Shown here: positions 1-12,400 of the stretch, piece after piece
How the letters are laid out: every line of letters begins with the position of its first letter
Position numbering within the stretch: the stretch's first letter is position 1
NCBI GenBank assembly: GCA_013397845.1
Contig: VZTG01004270.1
Span: forward strand, 776,271-840,270
Source of the DNA: Melanocharis versteri
Taxonomy: Eukaryota > Chordata > Aves > Passeriformes > Melanocharitidae
DNA: 64,000 bases
Direction: 5' to 3'
Made by a program: the position numbers and the translations under genes
Notes under the pieces: generated by a model
What the model was told of the DNA's origin: nothing
Database searches by the model: none
What the model saw: only the letters and a program-made list of their open reading frames with translations

Positions 1-3000
1 CTTCAGCCCTGCAGGTTTATTTTGCAGGAGGGGAGCTCAGCCTGACATTAACTCCCCTCTGTTAAACACGGGCCAGTTCCTCTCTGACTCTGGGAGGCGT
101 TTGGCTTTCCTGGCAGGGTCACTTTTGTCTCCATTTAAGATGCTATTGTCTAGTCTACTGTTGAATTTTGTGTGATTTTGAAAATCTAATTTATCTTTTT
201 GCCTTTAGGAAAGAAACAGACTAAACTAACCCTTAAAAACTACAAAATTTATTTTTCAAATGCAAAAGACATTTTAATTACCCCTGCTGCCATTATCTAT
301 TCCAGGCAGCTTTAAGCATTTCCCAGATAACCTCCTATTAATCAGCCCCAGCTGAGCCTGGAGTACATTTCATGTGTAGGTACAGCCTGGAGGTGGGAAA
401 AGAGGAATTATAATAAATTAATAGATAAGCAATCACAATTAATGCCACTTTCCTGAAATAACAGTTATATCATGGGAAAGATATTTTAATCTGTCATTCC
501 TTAAGGCAATGTTTTCCTAGCTTGCAATGCCTGTGCTTCAGCTTCCCCAGTACTAGACCCATGGGGTGCTAATGAATTAGTCTATTATGTTATACTGAAT
601 GTTTCTAAAAGGTCCCCAGTCAATACTGAGCACAGTGTATCAACATTTGGCATGAAATGCTTCAACATTTTGCTAGGCAGCACGACTACAGTTCACTGAC
701 TCCAGCATGAAGAGCCCCATCAGCCTTTTCCACCACAGGAGGAGGAGGAGGAGCAGGAGGAGGATCTCTGATGAGCCCTGGTCTCCGTCACAGGCAGATT
801 TTACACCCAAAGCCCCTGCAGGGAGAATTCCACTCTTCTGAGGGTGTCTCAGTCTGGAAAATGGGGCTTTGCAGACACGGCCAGTGCCCCCCACCAGACC
901 CCAGGGCAGAGCTGGGGGGGCACCTCACCCACGGGCACAGCCAGGGATGCCCTTCCTGGACAAGTGTGGGATGCACTGAGGATCAGTCCTCAGCACTGCT
1001 GCCACCACCGAGGAGCCCAAACTGGGTGAACTGGGGAAGGGGGAGAGCATCACAGGAACACTGAGAGTAAAATAAAGGGTGGAGGGGAGAATTAATCTGC
1101 AGTACAGAAAATAATGAGTGAAAGGGAATGTAGATGAGGTGGAAAATAGAACCAGATGTTTCGATTTGTCGCTGTGCAGGAGCAGAAAATCCAGAAGAAA
1201 CTGATCTGATGATTCCCATCCACACCTCCCCACGTCCTGACACTCAGCTGGTATTCTGAATTATCCTCTGATTCCAGGAGGTGATAAATCAGGCTGCAGC
1301 TGAGATTTAAACTGGAACCAAGGAGGGACCTGATGGGAGGTTGGTTTCTATAGGAACTTGGTGAAAGGAAGGGTCAGTGGGAAGCAGCAGGGCAGGGACA
1401 GCACCCAAAATACCAGTGGGATCTGAGAGGTGGCCAGGGCTGGTGGTTTGACAGATGGGCAGCAGAGACCATGGGGTCTGGAGCTCAGGGGATCTGATTT
1501 GTCACATACAGTCACATTCTGAAGGGGAAATCATTGGCTTTGGCAACCAAAAACTATTTCCTCACAACAATTTCTGGAATACAAACTGAAGTGTCTGATT
1601 AAAAATGGATCTTGAAAAAACAGATCCATTCCAGCAGGTCAGGCACAGAAGTGCTGTCCCTCCTCAAGGCCAGAGACATGAGCACCTGTCTGAGGTTAAA
1701 CCACTGTATTTGCCCTTAGCTCCCTTAAGTCGTTTAAAAGTCAACATTGTGGCCTGGTTTTCACAGTGCCCTTTAAAAGAACATACAGGTTTGCAGTGGC
1801 AATTTTTCAGGGTTAAAAAACAACACAAAAACCCAAGTCCCGACTGCCATTGTAGGGTGATTAATGATTTGGTCCCTGCTGCACCTGCAGGTTTGAGCAC
1901 TGCATCCATCAGCAGTGAGCCCTGGGGCTGCAGAGGCTGGGGCCAGGCTTCCAGAAAAGATCAAACCCCCAAAGCTTATTAAAGCAAAACAGCCATAAGG
2001 ACCCTCACTGCCCCACGGAGAATGATGTCTCAGTTGCTGGCAAGTGCTGCTGCTGTTCTGCTTTGCTTAGGGCAAAGTCTGGGACTTCACCAGCCCCCCG
2101 TGGGCAGATAGGTGCTGTAACTGGGTGGCCCCACAGTGTAGCTGTGTCCCATCACACAGCACAGAACAGCCCCAGCACGGCCACAGCCCCAGCATCTCAT
2201 CCCATGTTGAACCTCCTTTTGACAAGCCCTTGTGAGAGCAATGAACGTCACGTATTCACCCCCACGCTCCATCGCGGGAGACTTGCGGTGTCGCCTTTCC
2301 GCCTCCCCACATTTGTACTGCCGTGAAACGCTTGCAGAAATCGTTCAGGATAAACGCTGATTAAACATGTCCCATCCATTAAACATCCCCCCCGGCTGCC
2401 ACCTCACCACACTCCCTCACTCACCCCTTGGGCCAGCTGCCTGGCCTTGGGGAGCAGATCAGCTCCTGACACGTTGTCTAACCCCAAACTGCTCAGACTC
2501 ACTTCTGAGCGCTGATGCTGATATTCAGACACGTGGAGAGCCAAGAGCTGCACCACAGCAGTGCTCCCCCAGTACCCCCAGTGCCCCTCGCTGCCTGCTG
2601 AGCGATGCTCGCAGGCCGGCAGCCAGCAGAGCTGAGCACTGCCTGGCTCTGGTTTTTACGTCGTGTAAAGGGCACCCTCATTCATCTGCAGACTGTGTAG
2701 GCTGGTCGGAATGTCAAGAAATGCGGCTTAGCTCCTCTGTGATAGTCTGCAAATTGGTGTTTTGCATTCAGAGGGACTCTGTCATCCGCAGCACCCTGTG
2801 GGCCTCAGCACTGCCAGCAGCTACTCTGTGGAAAGGCCCATGGGAGCTTCAGACGCAGAAACTCTGCCTTGTCCCGCCTCTCTGGGTCTCAAATCTCTTT
2901 TTTCAGGGTCACAGGCAGCGATTCTGGTTTTCTCCCCACAATCCACTCGCCTCTTCCACGCAGAGAGCGAGTTCTTTGGCTCTTTGGTAGGAGTTCCCTT

Positions 3001-3241
3001 CTGCTGCGTGTGGGGGAACCTGCACATACGGCACCCAAATTGCACCAACACCTACAGGCCTCTGCAAGCAGCGACTGACGGCAGCAGACAGCACAATCCT
3101 CTGAATTCCTGAGGGATATGTACTCCCTCCCACCTTCTGTGGGCTCTGCTGTCTCACTCCAAACACAGACACGAACCGATGCAGAAAGCTCAAACAAAAC
3201 AAAGCTAAACAAAATGTTTAAACCGGTTTCTCTCTTTTAAG
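1..3241 (+). other. GRIK3: GRIK3 intron, 3' part
   Basis: Non-coding sequence running up to the acceptor at 3240-3241 (pyrimidine-rich ctctcttttaag). It contains a short GGA-rich tract at 736-765 and a TAAT-rich stretch at about 400-500. The open frames here, including one of 207 codons at 2367-2990, lack splice-site logic, family resemblance and codon structure, and I treat them as chance. No repeat family was recognised. Confidence 0.7.
736..765. repeat. Short (GGA)n tract
   Basis: A run of GGA triplets interrupted once by GCA. It is intronic. The minus-strand reading gives a poly-leucine run in a spurious open frame. Confidence 0.7.
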
Positions 3242-3415
3242 GATCTTTATGCATTAGACCTAGAACCATATCGCTACTCCGGGGTGAACCTGACCGGCTT
3301 CCGGATCCTCAACGTGGAGAACCCGCACGTCTCCTCCATCATTGAGAAGTGGTCCATGGAGCGGCTGCAGTCGGCGCCCAAGGCGGAGCTGGGGCTTCTC
3401 GATGGCGTGATGATG
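3242..3415 (+). CDS. GRIK3: GRIK3 coding exon, amino-terminal domain (residues about 263-320)
   Basis: 174 nt, phase 0 at both ends, 58 codons from DLYALDLEPY to GLLDGVMM. Acceptor ttttaag at 3235-3241, donor gtacgg at 3416. It encodes part of the leucine/isoleucine/valine-binding-protein-like domain that controls subunit assembly. An N-glycosylation sequon (NLT) is present. The residue aligned with human Ser310, site of the S310A polymorphism, is alanine here (GCG... read as PKAEL). Confidence 0.96.
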
Positions 3416-6400
3416 GTACGGGCACTTCAATCAGGGCACAGGGGGCTGGGAAGCAGAGCAGGGTGGTGAGGAAGGCAGGAACAGTCATTAAGGCCTAAAT
3501 GTGACTTTTATTGGTTCTCGTACCAGTAACAGCTCACCCCAGGTATCTGCCCTGAGGTACTTTCTTGCATTCTTTAATAACCGTCCCTCAAAGCCTGAGG
3601 TGAAACCCGCACCCCAGTGCTGTGGTAACACTCCTGCTAAGGCCCAGCAGATTTGTCACCAGACAAGGCAGGTAGCCAGGACCTGTCCCAAAGGGCTCCA
3701 GCTGCCCCTGAGAGCAGCGGGGCACCGGCTGCCCGGGCTGGGAGCACAGCACACGGCCGGGCTGGGCCGGGCACTTTGCCGAGATTGAGGCAGGGGGAGA
3801 GCACCAAAGCAATGCCCAGAGATGGGCTGTGCTGCGGCTTTGATGACTCCTTTTAGGCTCTGATGGCAGCTCTGCTCCGCTGAGTTACTGCTCAGAAGGT
3901 ACAGCACCTGCTCGCCCATCTGTCTTCCCTGCGAGGCTGTCTCTGACCCCCGGAATTGCTGACTGGCTCCCTCCTTGCCTCTCCCTTTAGATCTGCCAGA
4001 ACCAGCCCTGCAAAGTGGCAAAGCCTCCCAGACTTTCACCTTGAAATGGCTCCTCAGATCCCTCCTGTTGTTTCGTTGTTAGAGACCCCCACTCTGCTGC
4101 AGGCTCCTGCCTCTCCCCACGGCTGAGCCTCCTGTGCCTGTAACGCTGCCTCTCCTCCCAGCCCCTCTTTGCTTTCCCAGAGGGATCCTGCCTTTGATTC
4201 CTGTTTGCCAGGTGTCTCTCCAGCGGGGCCCTGGACTCAGCTGGGCATTACAGTCTGTAATTCACCATGAAATTGCTTGGACATACCCTTGCCCCAGCTT
4301 TTCCTCCAGCCCCAAACTCACAAACCAGTCCCTGCTGGGTCCATAGCCGCCCACGGATGCAGGTGGGGCTCCTGCTCTTCATGCTTGGCTGCTGAGGGAA
4401 GGGAAGGTCACAGGGATGGCTGCCAGTGCTGGAGGATTTTCTCCATGGCTACGTCCTGTTAGATGTTTGCTCAGTTATTTGCTGTATTATTTTGTTTTAT
4501 TGTGGTTTATTACGCTGCTGCTACACTCGCATCTGTTTCGTGGCTCTGTGAAGCCAGCAAATAATGTATTTTCACTAGGAGGTCTTACCACATCAGAGTG
4601 AAAAATAAATCTAATTCTCTTGATCAGTCTTTGGAGGTGAGATGGGGCATCTCAAATTGAATCTAAAATCATCACATAATATGGGGGAAAAAAAATTCTC
4701 CCTAGTTCAGATCACTGAAATGCTGGAATATGTTACAAAGCCATGAGGTCCTGATTTTGGTGGCAGTTTGGGTCACTTTTGGAAAACTGTGTGCCCACAA
4801 ACATCTCTGTTTCTTATTTTCCCACGTATAAAATAGTGCGGAAAATATGTTCTCATATAGTTTTTTTCTTTTACACTCAGACAAAACAGACTCAATAAGA
4901 AAACTCTGTTACTACCTTCTACATTTAGAAGTCGTTGCCTCCCTCTTTGACACCACAGCAGGAAATGTGCAAGAAACAACCCGAATAGTTTCTCGCAGAC
5001 AAACAACACTTCCAGAACCGCTGATTTTAGACAGAGCCCCGAGCTTTTGGCCTGAAGAGCCAAGGAACGATCAGGACAGAGAAACCCTGGGGGTGGCAGG
5101 GGGTAGCTCAGAGAGGGGTTCCCCCTTTTCCTACGACACCCCACGGCCACCAACGCTGTCCCCCTTCCCTTTAGACAGACGCTGCCCTGTTGTACGACGC
5201 GGTGCACGTGGTGTCCGTGTGCTACCAGCGCGCGCCGCAGATGACCGTCAACTCCCTGCAGTGCCACCGCCACAAGGCCTGGAGGTTCGGCGGCCGCTTC
5301 ATGAACTTCATTAAAGAGGTAAAAGCGTGATTTTTTTTGGACTGTAAGGGTTCCCCGGGAGGAGCAGGTTCCCAGGGGCAGGTGGTGGAGGCTCGGCAGG
5401 TCCATGGTTAGAAAACGTCCCCTTGCACGGGCAGGTACAACTGGGTAGAAGCATGGACGCACACCAGGCCACCGAGTGCATGCAGAAAGGAAAAACCCCA
5501 CCTTTGCCTTCAAAATAACACTGTGCAGCCAAGCCAAAACATCCCTGAGGAGCTGAAACCTCCCACGTGTCCCTGAGACCAGCTCTGGCCTCTCCAAGCA
5601 GCTGGACCACTCTGTCCAAGGTTGTGCCATACCTGAGCAACAGCCATTTGTCTCCTACTGAAGCAGTTTTTGGGGTCCACAAAGGGCATTCAGTGACTGT
5701 GACCCCCCAGGGCTGAGCTGGGGTTGTCCCCACCTGAGTGCCAGGGAATGGCATTGGCTGAGGGGGGGCTCAGCAGGTGGGGGCCAGGGAGTGAGGGGGC
5801 AGCTTCTTGCCCTCTCTGATTTCAGGCATCACCATTTCTCTGTCCAGCCCACGGAGTTGTTGGCTCAAGGCCCTGAGCTGGCTCAGAGCAGGGTGTCAGG
5901 AGCAGTGGGTGCTCTGAGGGAGCCCAGTACAGGGACCAACCCTCCCAGTGAGCCCCCAGCGCACATCCCTGCATCCACACCTCGGGTTTTGCTCTGTCTG
6001 CAAAAAGGAGTCCTGGCCCAAGGGAAAATGAAAGCAGAGCTGCAGGGGGACACTGCAAACCCTGCCAGAGCCATCTCTGTGACAAACCTCTTCCTTGCCC
6101 CGAGTCCCTGTGGCTCTTCCCATGGCAAGTCATGGAATTGGCTGCCGTGTTGGTCCCACGATGGGGCCACATTTAAAGTTGGCTATAAAATCCCCAAAAG
6201 TTTACAAACGGAACTGTAGAGCACGTTAATTGTTACCGTGGTCTGTGCTGCCGTGCCACCTGCTGACCCCAGCAGATCCATCTCTGAGGTGAGGTTGTGC
6301 CCACCTGGCACTGCCAGAGCTGCATGGAGCACGTGGGAGGAGAGCAAGACAGCGATTTCCATTGCAGAGAGAGAATGAGCTTTTCTCTCAATCTGCACTG

Positions 6401-9400
6401 AGGATGGAATCTCTCCCCTCTCTGCCTCTGTCTCCTTCCTCGTGCTTTGTTCCCTTCCACAGAGCACCGCTCCAGCTGGTTGCCAAAACACAGTGTAAAT
6501 AATTTGTTTGGTTGGCTCCTCCTGCAAATCACCCTGCGCCTCACAGTCCAGCGCCTGCCTGTTGTTTTCCTCTGTCAGCACCGTGTTAGCCCCTTGCAGG
6601 GATCAGCTTCCTCCGTGCTGCAACCAGAACAGAATTGCTCTCTCCAAACTCCTGTAAACTCAGAGCAGCGTGGAGGGACTCACTGTCTCCCCACACCGGG
6701 AGCTCTGCAGCCCCTCAGTGCTCCCACTGATGCCTTAAAATTTTAGCTTTTCTATTTTTCATATATTTGTAGTCCTGAAATTCTTTAGTGTAGAACTCTA
6801 AATCCATGTGCAGTGTTAGCTGCTGCTTTCCCATTTTGGTCAGACAAAACAATTCCTCTCCAGGCCTGGGAATCAAAGACACCTTACTGTCTCAGGCCCT
6901 GAGGAATGTAAACAAAAGTGAGTTGGGGTGAGCAAACTTGGGGTAAATGACTTCATTAATTGTAATTGGAAGATTAACCCCCAATATGCAAATGCACCAA
7001 ACTTATAAAAGTGTGAAAACCTGTGACCCATGGTCCATTTTGGGTGCAGCCCCTGGGAGGCTTTGTCTGCCCTAAATGTACCTGAAGGCCCTTCATTAAA
7101 TAGAACTGCTTTTTATTCCCTTAATTTTGTCTGGCCTCTGTTTTTAGGTAGCCCGAAAAGGCATCACCGCCGCAGCCCCGCGGGAGCTGCCGGGCTCAGC
7201 ACACAGCTGTGTTTGCTCCAGCTGGGCACGTCAAACATTCCGTGTTTTCCCTGGCTCCCGGGGGGCTCCGCGGGCTGCACGTCCCACAGGCAAACCACCT
7301 GCACGCCCAAATGAGCAAACACGAGCCTCCCCAGGACTCCTGGGTGGTGAGGCTGGGAGCAGGCTGTCATTGCTCCTCAGGAATTAATGAGGGAGAGCCA
7401 GAGGAGCGTATTTACCGGGAGAAATGCCAGTTATTCCCCCTGAGAATACATGACGCCACCTTGATCACACTGGGATATTTCAAGCTCCCCCACCCATAAA
7501 GGAAACACATTTCCCAGTGAGCAGCCTGCACGGAGCTGCTCAGGGGAGAGAGCCCAGGGCTCAGCTCCCCGCTGCTGGGATGTGATTGCTGAGCAGCAAA
7601 CTGTGGCAGCAGCCTGGCATTCATACGAGAGCATCCTCCTAGGATAACGCCACAGCACACCCAGCACTGTCCCCAGGCACCGGACACCTCGCTGTCCCCC
7701 AGCTCCTGCTCTGCTGGCACAGAGCACCTGGCACTGTGGGTTCCATCCCCTCCTAAATCAGAGAGATTCATCATTCATAGGAGTGCTGCAAAGTGAACAG
7801 TGGGGAAGAAACCGAATCACAGAGGTTTTTTTGTGGAATTGAGTTTAGGCATCTTTACCCCAAGCTCCTGCTGCTGGTCCCAGTCAGACCAGGCACTGAA
7901 AATCTCTGGGAATGGGAGGTCCCCAGTCCCAGTGAGCTTCTGCCCCGTCCTTCTGCTGCCAAAAACTGAAGCGGGGCACCAGAAGCACATGTCCTCAGAC
8001 TCCTGTGCCTGTTTCCAAACCTCAGATCTTGCTCGCAAGGACACATTCTTGGCCTCTTCTGCTCCACTTTCCATCTGGAAGGACAGAGGGAAGCATTCCC
8101 GGCATTTAAGCTTCCACACACCTTGGAAGCACCAGCAAGTTCGTGCACAAAGGGATTTCTTCTGACTGGAGCTGTCCCAGAGCCGGCTCCCTGCAGCCGG
8201 CGTTTATCAGCACTACAAGGATAAACGCAGCACACAAGGATGCCGTGATAAATGCAAGCCGTTTTCTACTGAGTCATCACGTCCTGTAACAGCTGGTGAA
8301 CACAAAAGGTGCGAACAGAAATTGTAGCAAGGACTGCAAGAGAGTTAAGGAAATCTCCAGCTCCGTCTGCAGTCTGAGCAGTGACGGAGGGATTATTAAT
8401 TAATCAGGCTCTTTAGGGAGAACGAACCAGCATAAGGACTAATTAAAAGAACATACAGTGGAGGGCAAAAGATTATTTATGATACTAAGTAACAGCCCTG
8501 CTTTTTCTCCCTTCCACAGGCCCAATGGGAAGGATTAACGGGACGAATCGTCTTTAATAAAACCAGTGGTTTACGGACGGATTTTGATTTGGATATCATC
8601 AGTCTCAAAGAAGACGGCCTTGAAAAGGTAGGCAGGGTTTGTCTTATCTGCATGTGGCTGAGGATAACGCTGGTGCTCAGCAACAGAGGAATGGTTGGTG
8701 TTGTATTGATTCCAGGTTTCTGGGGTTTATATAAAAGGATATTCACTTTGTGGGATTTCTCAGATCCTTTTCCATGCTCAACCATGACTCACTCGCCCTG
8801 AAGCCAGTGCGTGGGATTACAGATTGCAGAAGTGCTTGCGGCACTTTCCTGGGATAGTGGAGGCAAAAGAAACTTTCTGAACATCCATTAACCCCTCCCT
8901 GCCCTAAGCAGGCACAAATGACACCTGTCCCACTCCCTCTTGCTGGCCTGGCTCACAAACCCTCAGTTCTTCCCCGAGGAGACCGTAGCTCTGGAGATCA
9001 TCATCTGGAGCCATTTCCCACTATGAAATTGTCCAAGGCTTGGGAACGGCCCCAGCTTATTACAGCCTGGAATTCACAGGAGGATGCACTGGGTATTTTG
9101 CTTATTATCTAAGGGACAGTAAGAAAAAAAGCAAAGTGTGGCCTTGCCTGCCTGGCTGGGGGTGTCATGAGGGTCAAGGGCATGTAGGCTGCAGCCTTGG
9201 GTACTCCAAATTAGAGCAGATCTCCTCCGGGCACAGTAAAACCGTGCTGATGTGCAAATCTGATCCCAGGTGTGCCTGGGGACTTAATTTCCTTCTCTTC
9301 AATTACTTAAAAAAAGCCAAACTTATAATAAAAAGGCAACACACATAGCCTTAAAGCCCTTAGAACGCAGGTTTCAAGGTGAGACTGGTTGATGACAAAC

Positions 9401-12400
9401 AGAGCAGCGAGTGGCCAGAGCACAGGGAGCTGTGACTTCCAAGAAATTCCATGATGATGCCTACTCTGTGAGCAGCTCTGCGTCCCTGTTCTGCCACAGG
9501 TGTCTATCACCTGTACAGGAGGAATTTGGCAGGGCAGCAAGGCCCTTTCTAGAGCAGAGTCTGCTTTCCGACAGGTACCAGGTGCCTGTGGCAGCCGGGC
9601 ACGGTGCTGGCTCTGTCCCCCTGGGCAGGGTGACAGGTTCCGAGCCCGTGGGACACCTGGCTGGCAGCAGGGAGGGATTTCAATTACCCGTGCATGGCCC
9701 GAGAGCACAGGGGACTTGTCCAGGGAATTAATCACTCAGCAGAGGGAGGCAGCCCCGAGGCTGGATCAATCTCCATTTGGAGGGGATGGATCCTGCACCG
9801 TGAGGCTCCCAGGACCCACCAGCCCATGTCCCATCCCCCTTTCCTCACCGTTTGTTTTTTCCTGGGCTTTGAAATGAATTGCTGCCACACTTCCCCACCA
9901 CAGCAGCAGCTCCCTGCCTCAGGTAACGCAGCTCAAGGTCGCCACAGCCCTCTCCTGCTGGGGAGGTTTTGGTGTCAAATACGGAATAAAGAAACTGTTT
10001 CAAATCAACCCAGTGACCTTCAGTCTCGCTGCGGTTGAGAAGGAGGCAGGACAGAGCTGGGGAAGATGCTGCTGCCTCGGAAGAACTGAGCAGGAGCTGA
10101 CCTTTGTAGCCTTATTTTTTTACAAAATATTTTGTTTATAGAGCCTAGCCCCAAAATAACAACACATCTTTTTGAAGTCCAGCAGCACGGACGCACTGCT
10201 GGAGAGCCGTGCTGGTCAGGTAATAGAAAACATCCCAGCCTTTGATACCACGTGAATCCAAATGTTTAAGCACTGCCACAGCATCACCTGTCAAACCAAC
10301 ACCGCTCAGGTGTGCTGAGCAGAGCTGGCACCAGCTGGAGTTATTGCAGTTCTCTGTCACATCAAGCCAAACCTTGCCGCGGCCCCTGCACACCACATCA
10401 AATTTTGTCTCCAATAATTCAGAGATTTCACAGTTCCCACTATTATTTTTCTGAAAGCTTCGTGTCAGCTCCGGAGGGGTTTTAAAGTATCGATGTCAAA
10501 TCTCTGTTGGAGCCGGAATTCTGTCAATAGTTAATCTGAACTAACAAAACTCCAAACTACAAACAAATCCCAGCCGGATTGTGCATTATGTATCACAGCT
10601 TATGTTTGTTGAGCTTTAGGATTGAACCCCTGATCCTCATACCTCCTGGATGTTCCAGGGATTACAGGAGTATTACCAAATCCTAATTACATATAGTTTG
10701 ACTATCTGACTCACACAGTTCTCTTAATGCACTTTTCCCTTTTTCTTCCTTTTTTAATATTTTAAACTGATTAATTCAGTCTTAAGTGCCATGCATTTAA
10801 TTTTCTTAAAGAAAACGTAGCAAGGCAGAAGTGATTGGGGCTGCAGTGCACCAAACTGGGGCCTCTCGGACTTGCTTTTTTCCCATCCACAATAATAATA
10901 ATTTTTGACATTGCAGCTGTTGTGTGATCCAAGGCAGAGATGGAGGATTGCTTCAGTTTTACCTGAAATATTTAAAACCTTTCACAAAGTTCATGGAAAC
11001 TCTTCTAGAATTTATGACAATTTTTTTGCCAGGCAGCACTGCTCATTACAAAGTCTCTTTTTGGGGATGCAGTAAAACCAAGTTCTCCCCTTGGACTGCT
11101 GAAGAGGCTGAAGAATCTTAAAAACAGCAATAAATAAAAGATGGGAAGCTGCTGGCTCCCCGGTGGATTGAGCTGGCTGCTTTTGGCTTCTCTCCGAGTC
11201 CCACCTTGCAGTTTGACCCTACAGATGGATCGTTCTGTTCCCATTTCCAGGTGGGGTTTGTTTTTTCCTCGCTGTCAGGCTGGCTCCGTGGCCACCCTGC
11301 TCCATTTGCTGGCAGCACTCCCACATTCCTCCAGCCCTCCTGACATTTTATCTCACTGTCACAGTCCTTTAGCCACTCCTGCCTTCAAAGTTTGTCCCAA
11401 AGCCTCCCCGGCACCGTGGAGATCAGGTTAACAGGCTTAGCCTCGCCCAGATGACTTCCTTAAATAGAGACACGTTTTGCCATTTCTGGATCAATAGACT
11501 TCTTTAAAGTCTAATAATTTATTAAATTCGACAGCTTGAGTAAACAGAGCACCTGAAATAGAGCTGATGTGCCTGTGCCATGCCTGGGCAGGGTGGCTAC
11601 CACCCCCTCCTCAGCCAGGACTGAGACCCCCCCATGGCAGGGATTTCCTGAAGAGGGGCCCAGGGCCCTGCCAAGAGACGTGTTAGAAACCTTCAGCTGA
11701 TTTGCCACAGCACAGAGAGCAGGAATGGTCCCTATCAGGGATCTGCAGAGCTGGTCGAGTCATTTTTAATCCTCCCCACCAAATCAAATTGGTGGAAAAA
11801 CGGAAAAGAAAGAAAATGGACTCAGATTTGTGGTTATTTTTCTTTTCTTGTGCTTTATCCTTGCCCGGATTTATCTCTTTAGTGTGGTTTGATTGTTGCT
11901 CTATGCAGTGCCTTTGCAAATTGTTCATTCATTCAGCCCCTAAATTCCAGTCCTCATGGTCTTCATCCACTGCAGCAGCACAGGGACTGTGGAACACGTG
12001 CCACTGGAGTGACCTGCAGCTGAAGGGTTAACACATGGTAATTCCAGTTTTGCTGCTGTTTACCACAGACAAAAGAAGTTCCCTTTTCCAGGCCAGTAGG
12101 ATACTGGGAGCAAGTGAGGAATGCAAGGTAGGGACTGAGGAATTCGAGATGGGGGTTCACCGTGTCGGTTTGCTTCCTTTCAGGTTGGAGCATGGAGCCC
12201 TTCAGATGGTTTGAACATCACAGAAATCTCCAAAGGACGAGGGCCCAACGTCACGGACTCGCTGAGCAACAGATCTCTGATTGTCACCACAGTGCTGGTA
12301 GGAGACTGCCAGCCTGTCATTGTCCTTCCTCCAGGAACCCCAGGGATATCCCAGGGATGTCCAAGGATATCCCAGGGATGGCCAATACCTCCTCTGCCCA

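Noticed and set aside
2367..2990. 207-codon open frame in the first intron
   Set aside because: No domain, no splice sites in register with GRIK3, overlapping frames on both strands.
4773..5630. 285-codon minus-strand open frame
   Set aside because: It runs antisense across the GRIK3 exon at 5175-5318 and its flanking intron. No domain, low-complexity composition, best explained as a shadow of GC-rich coding sequence.
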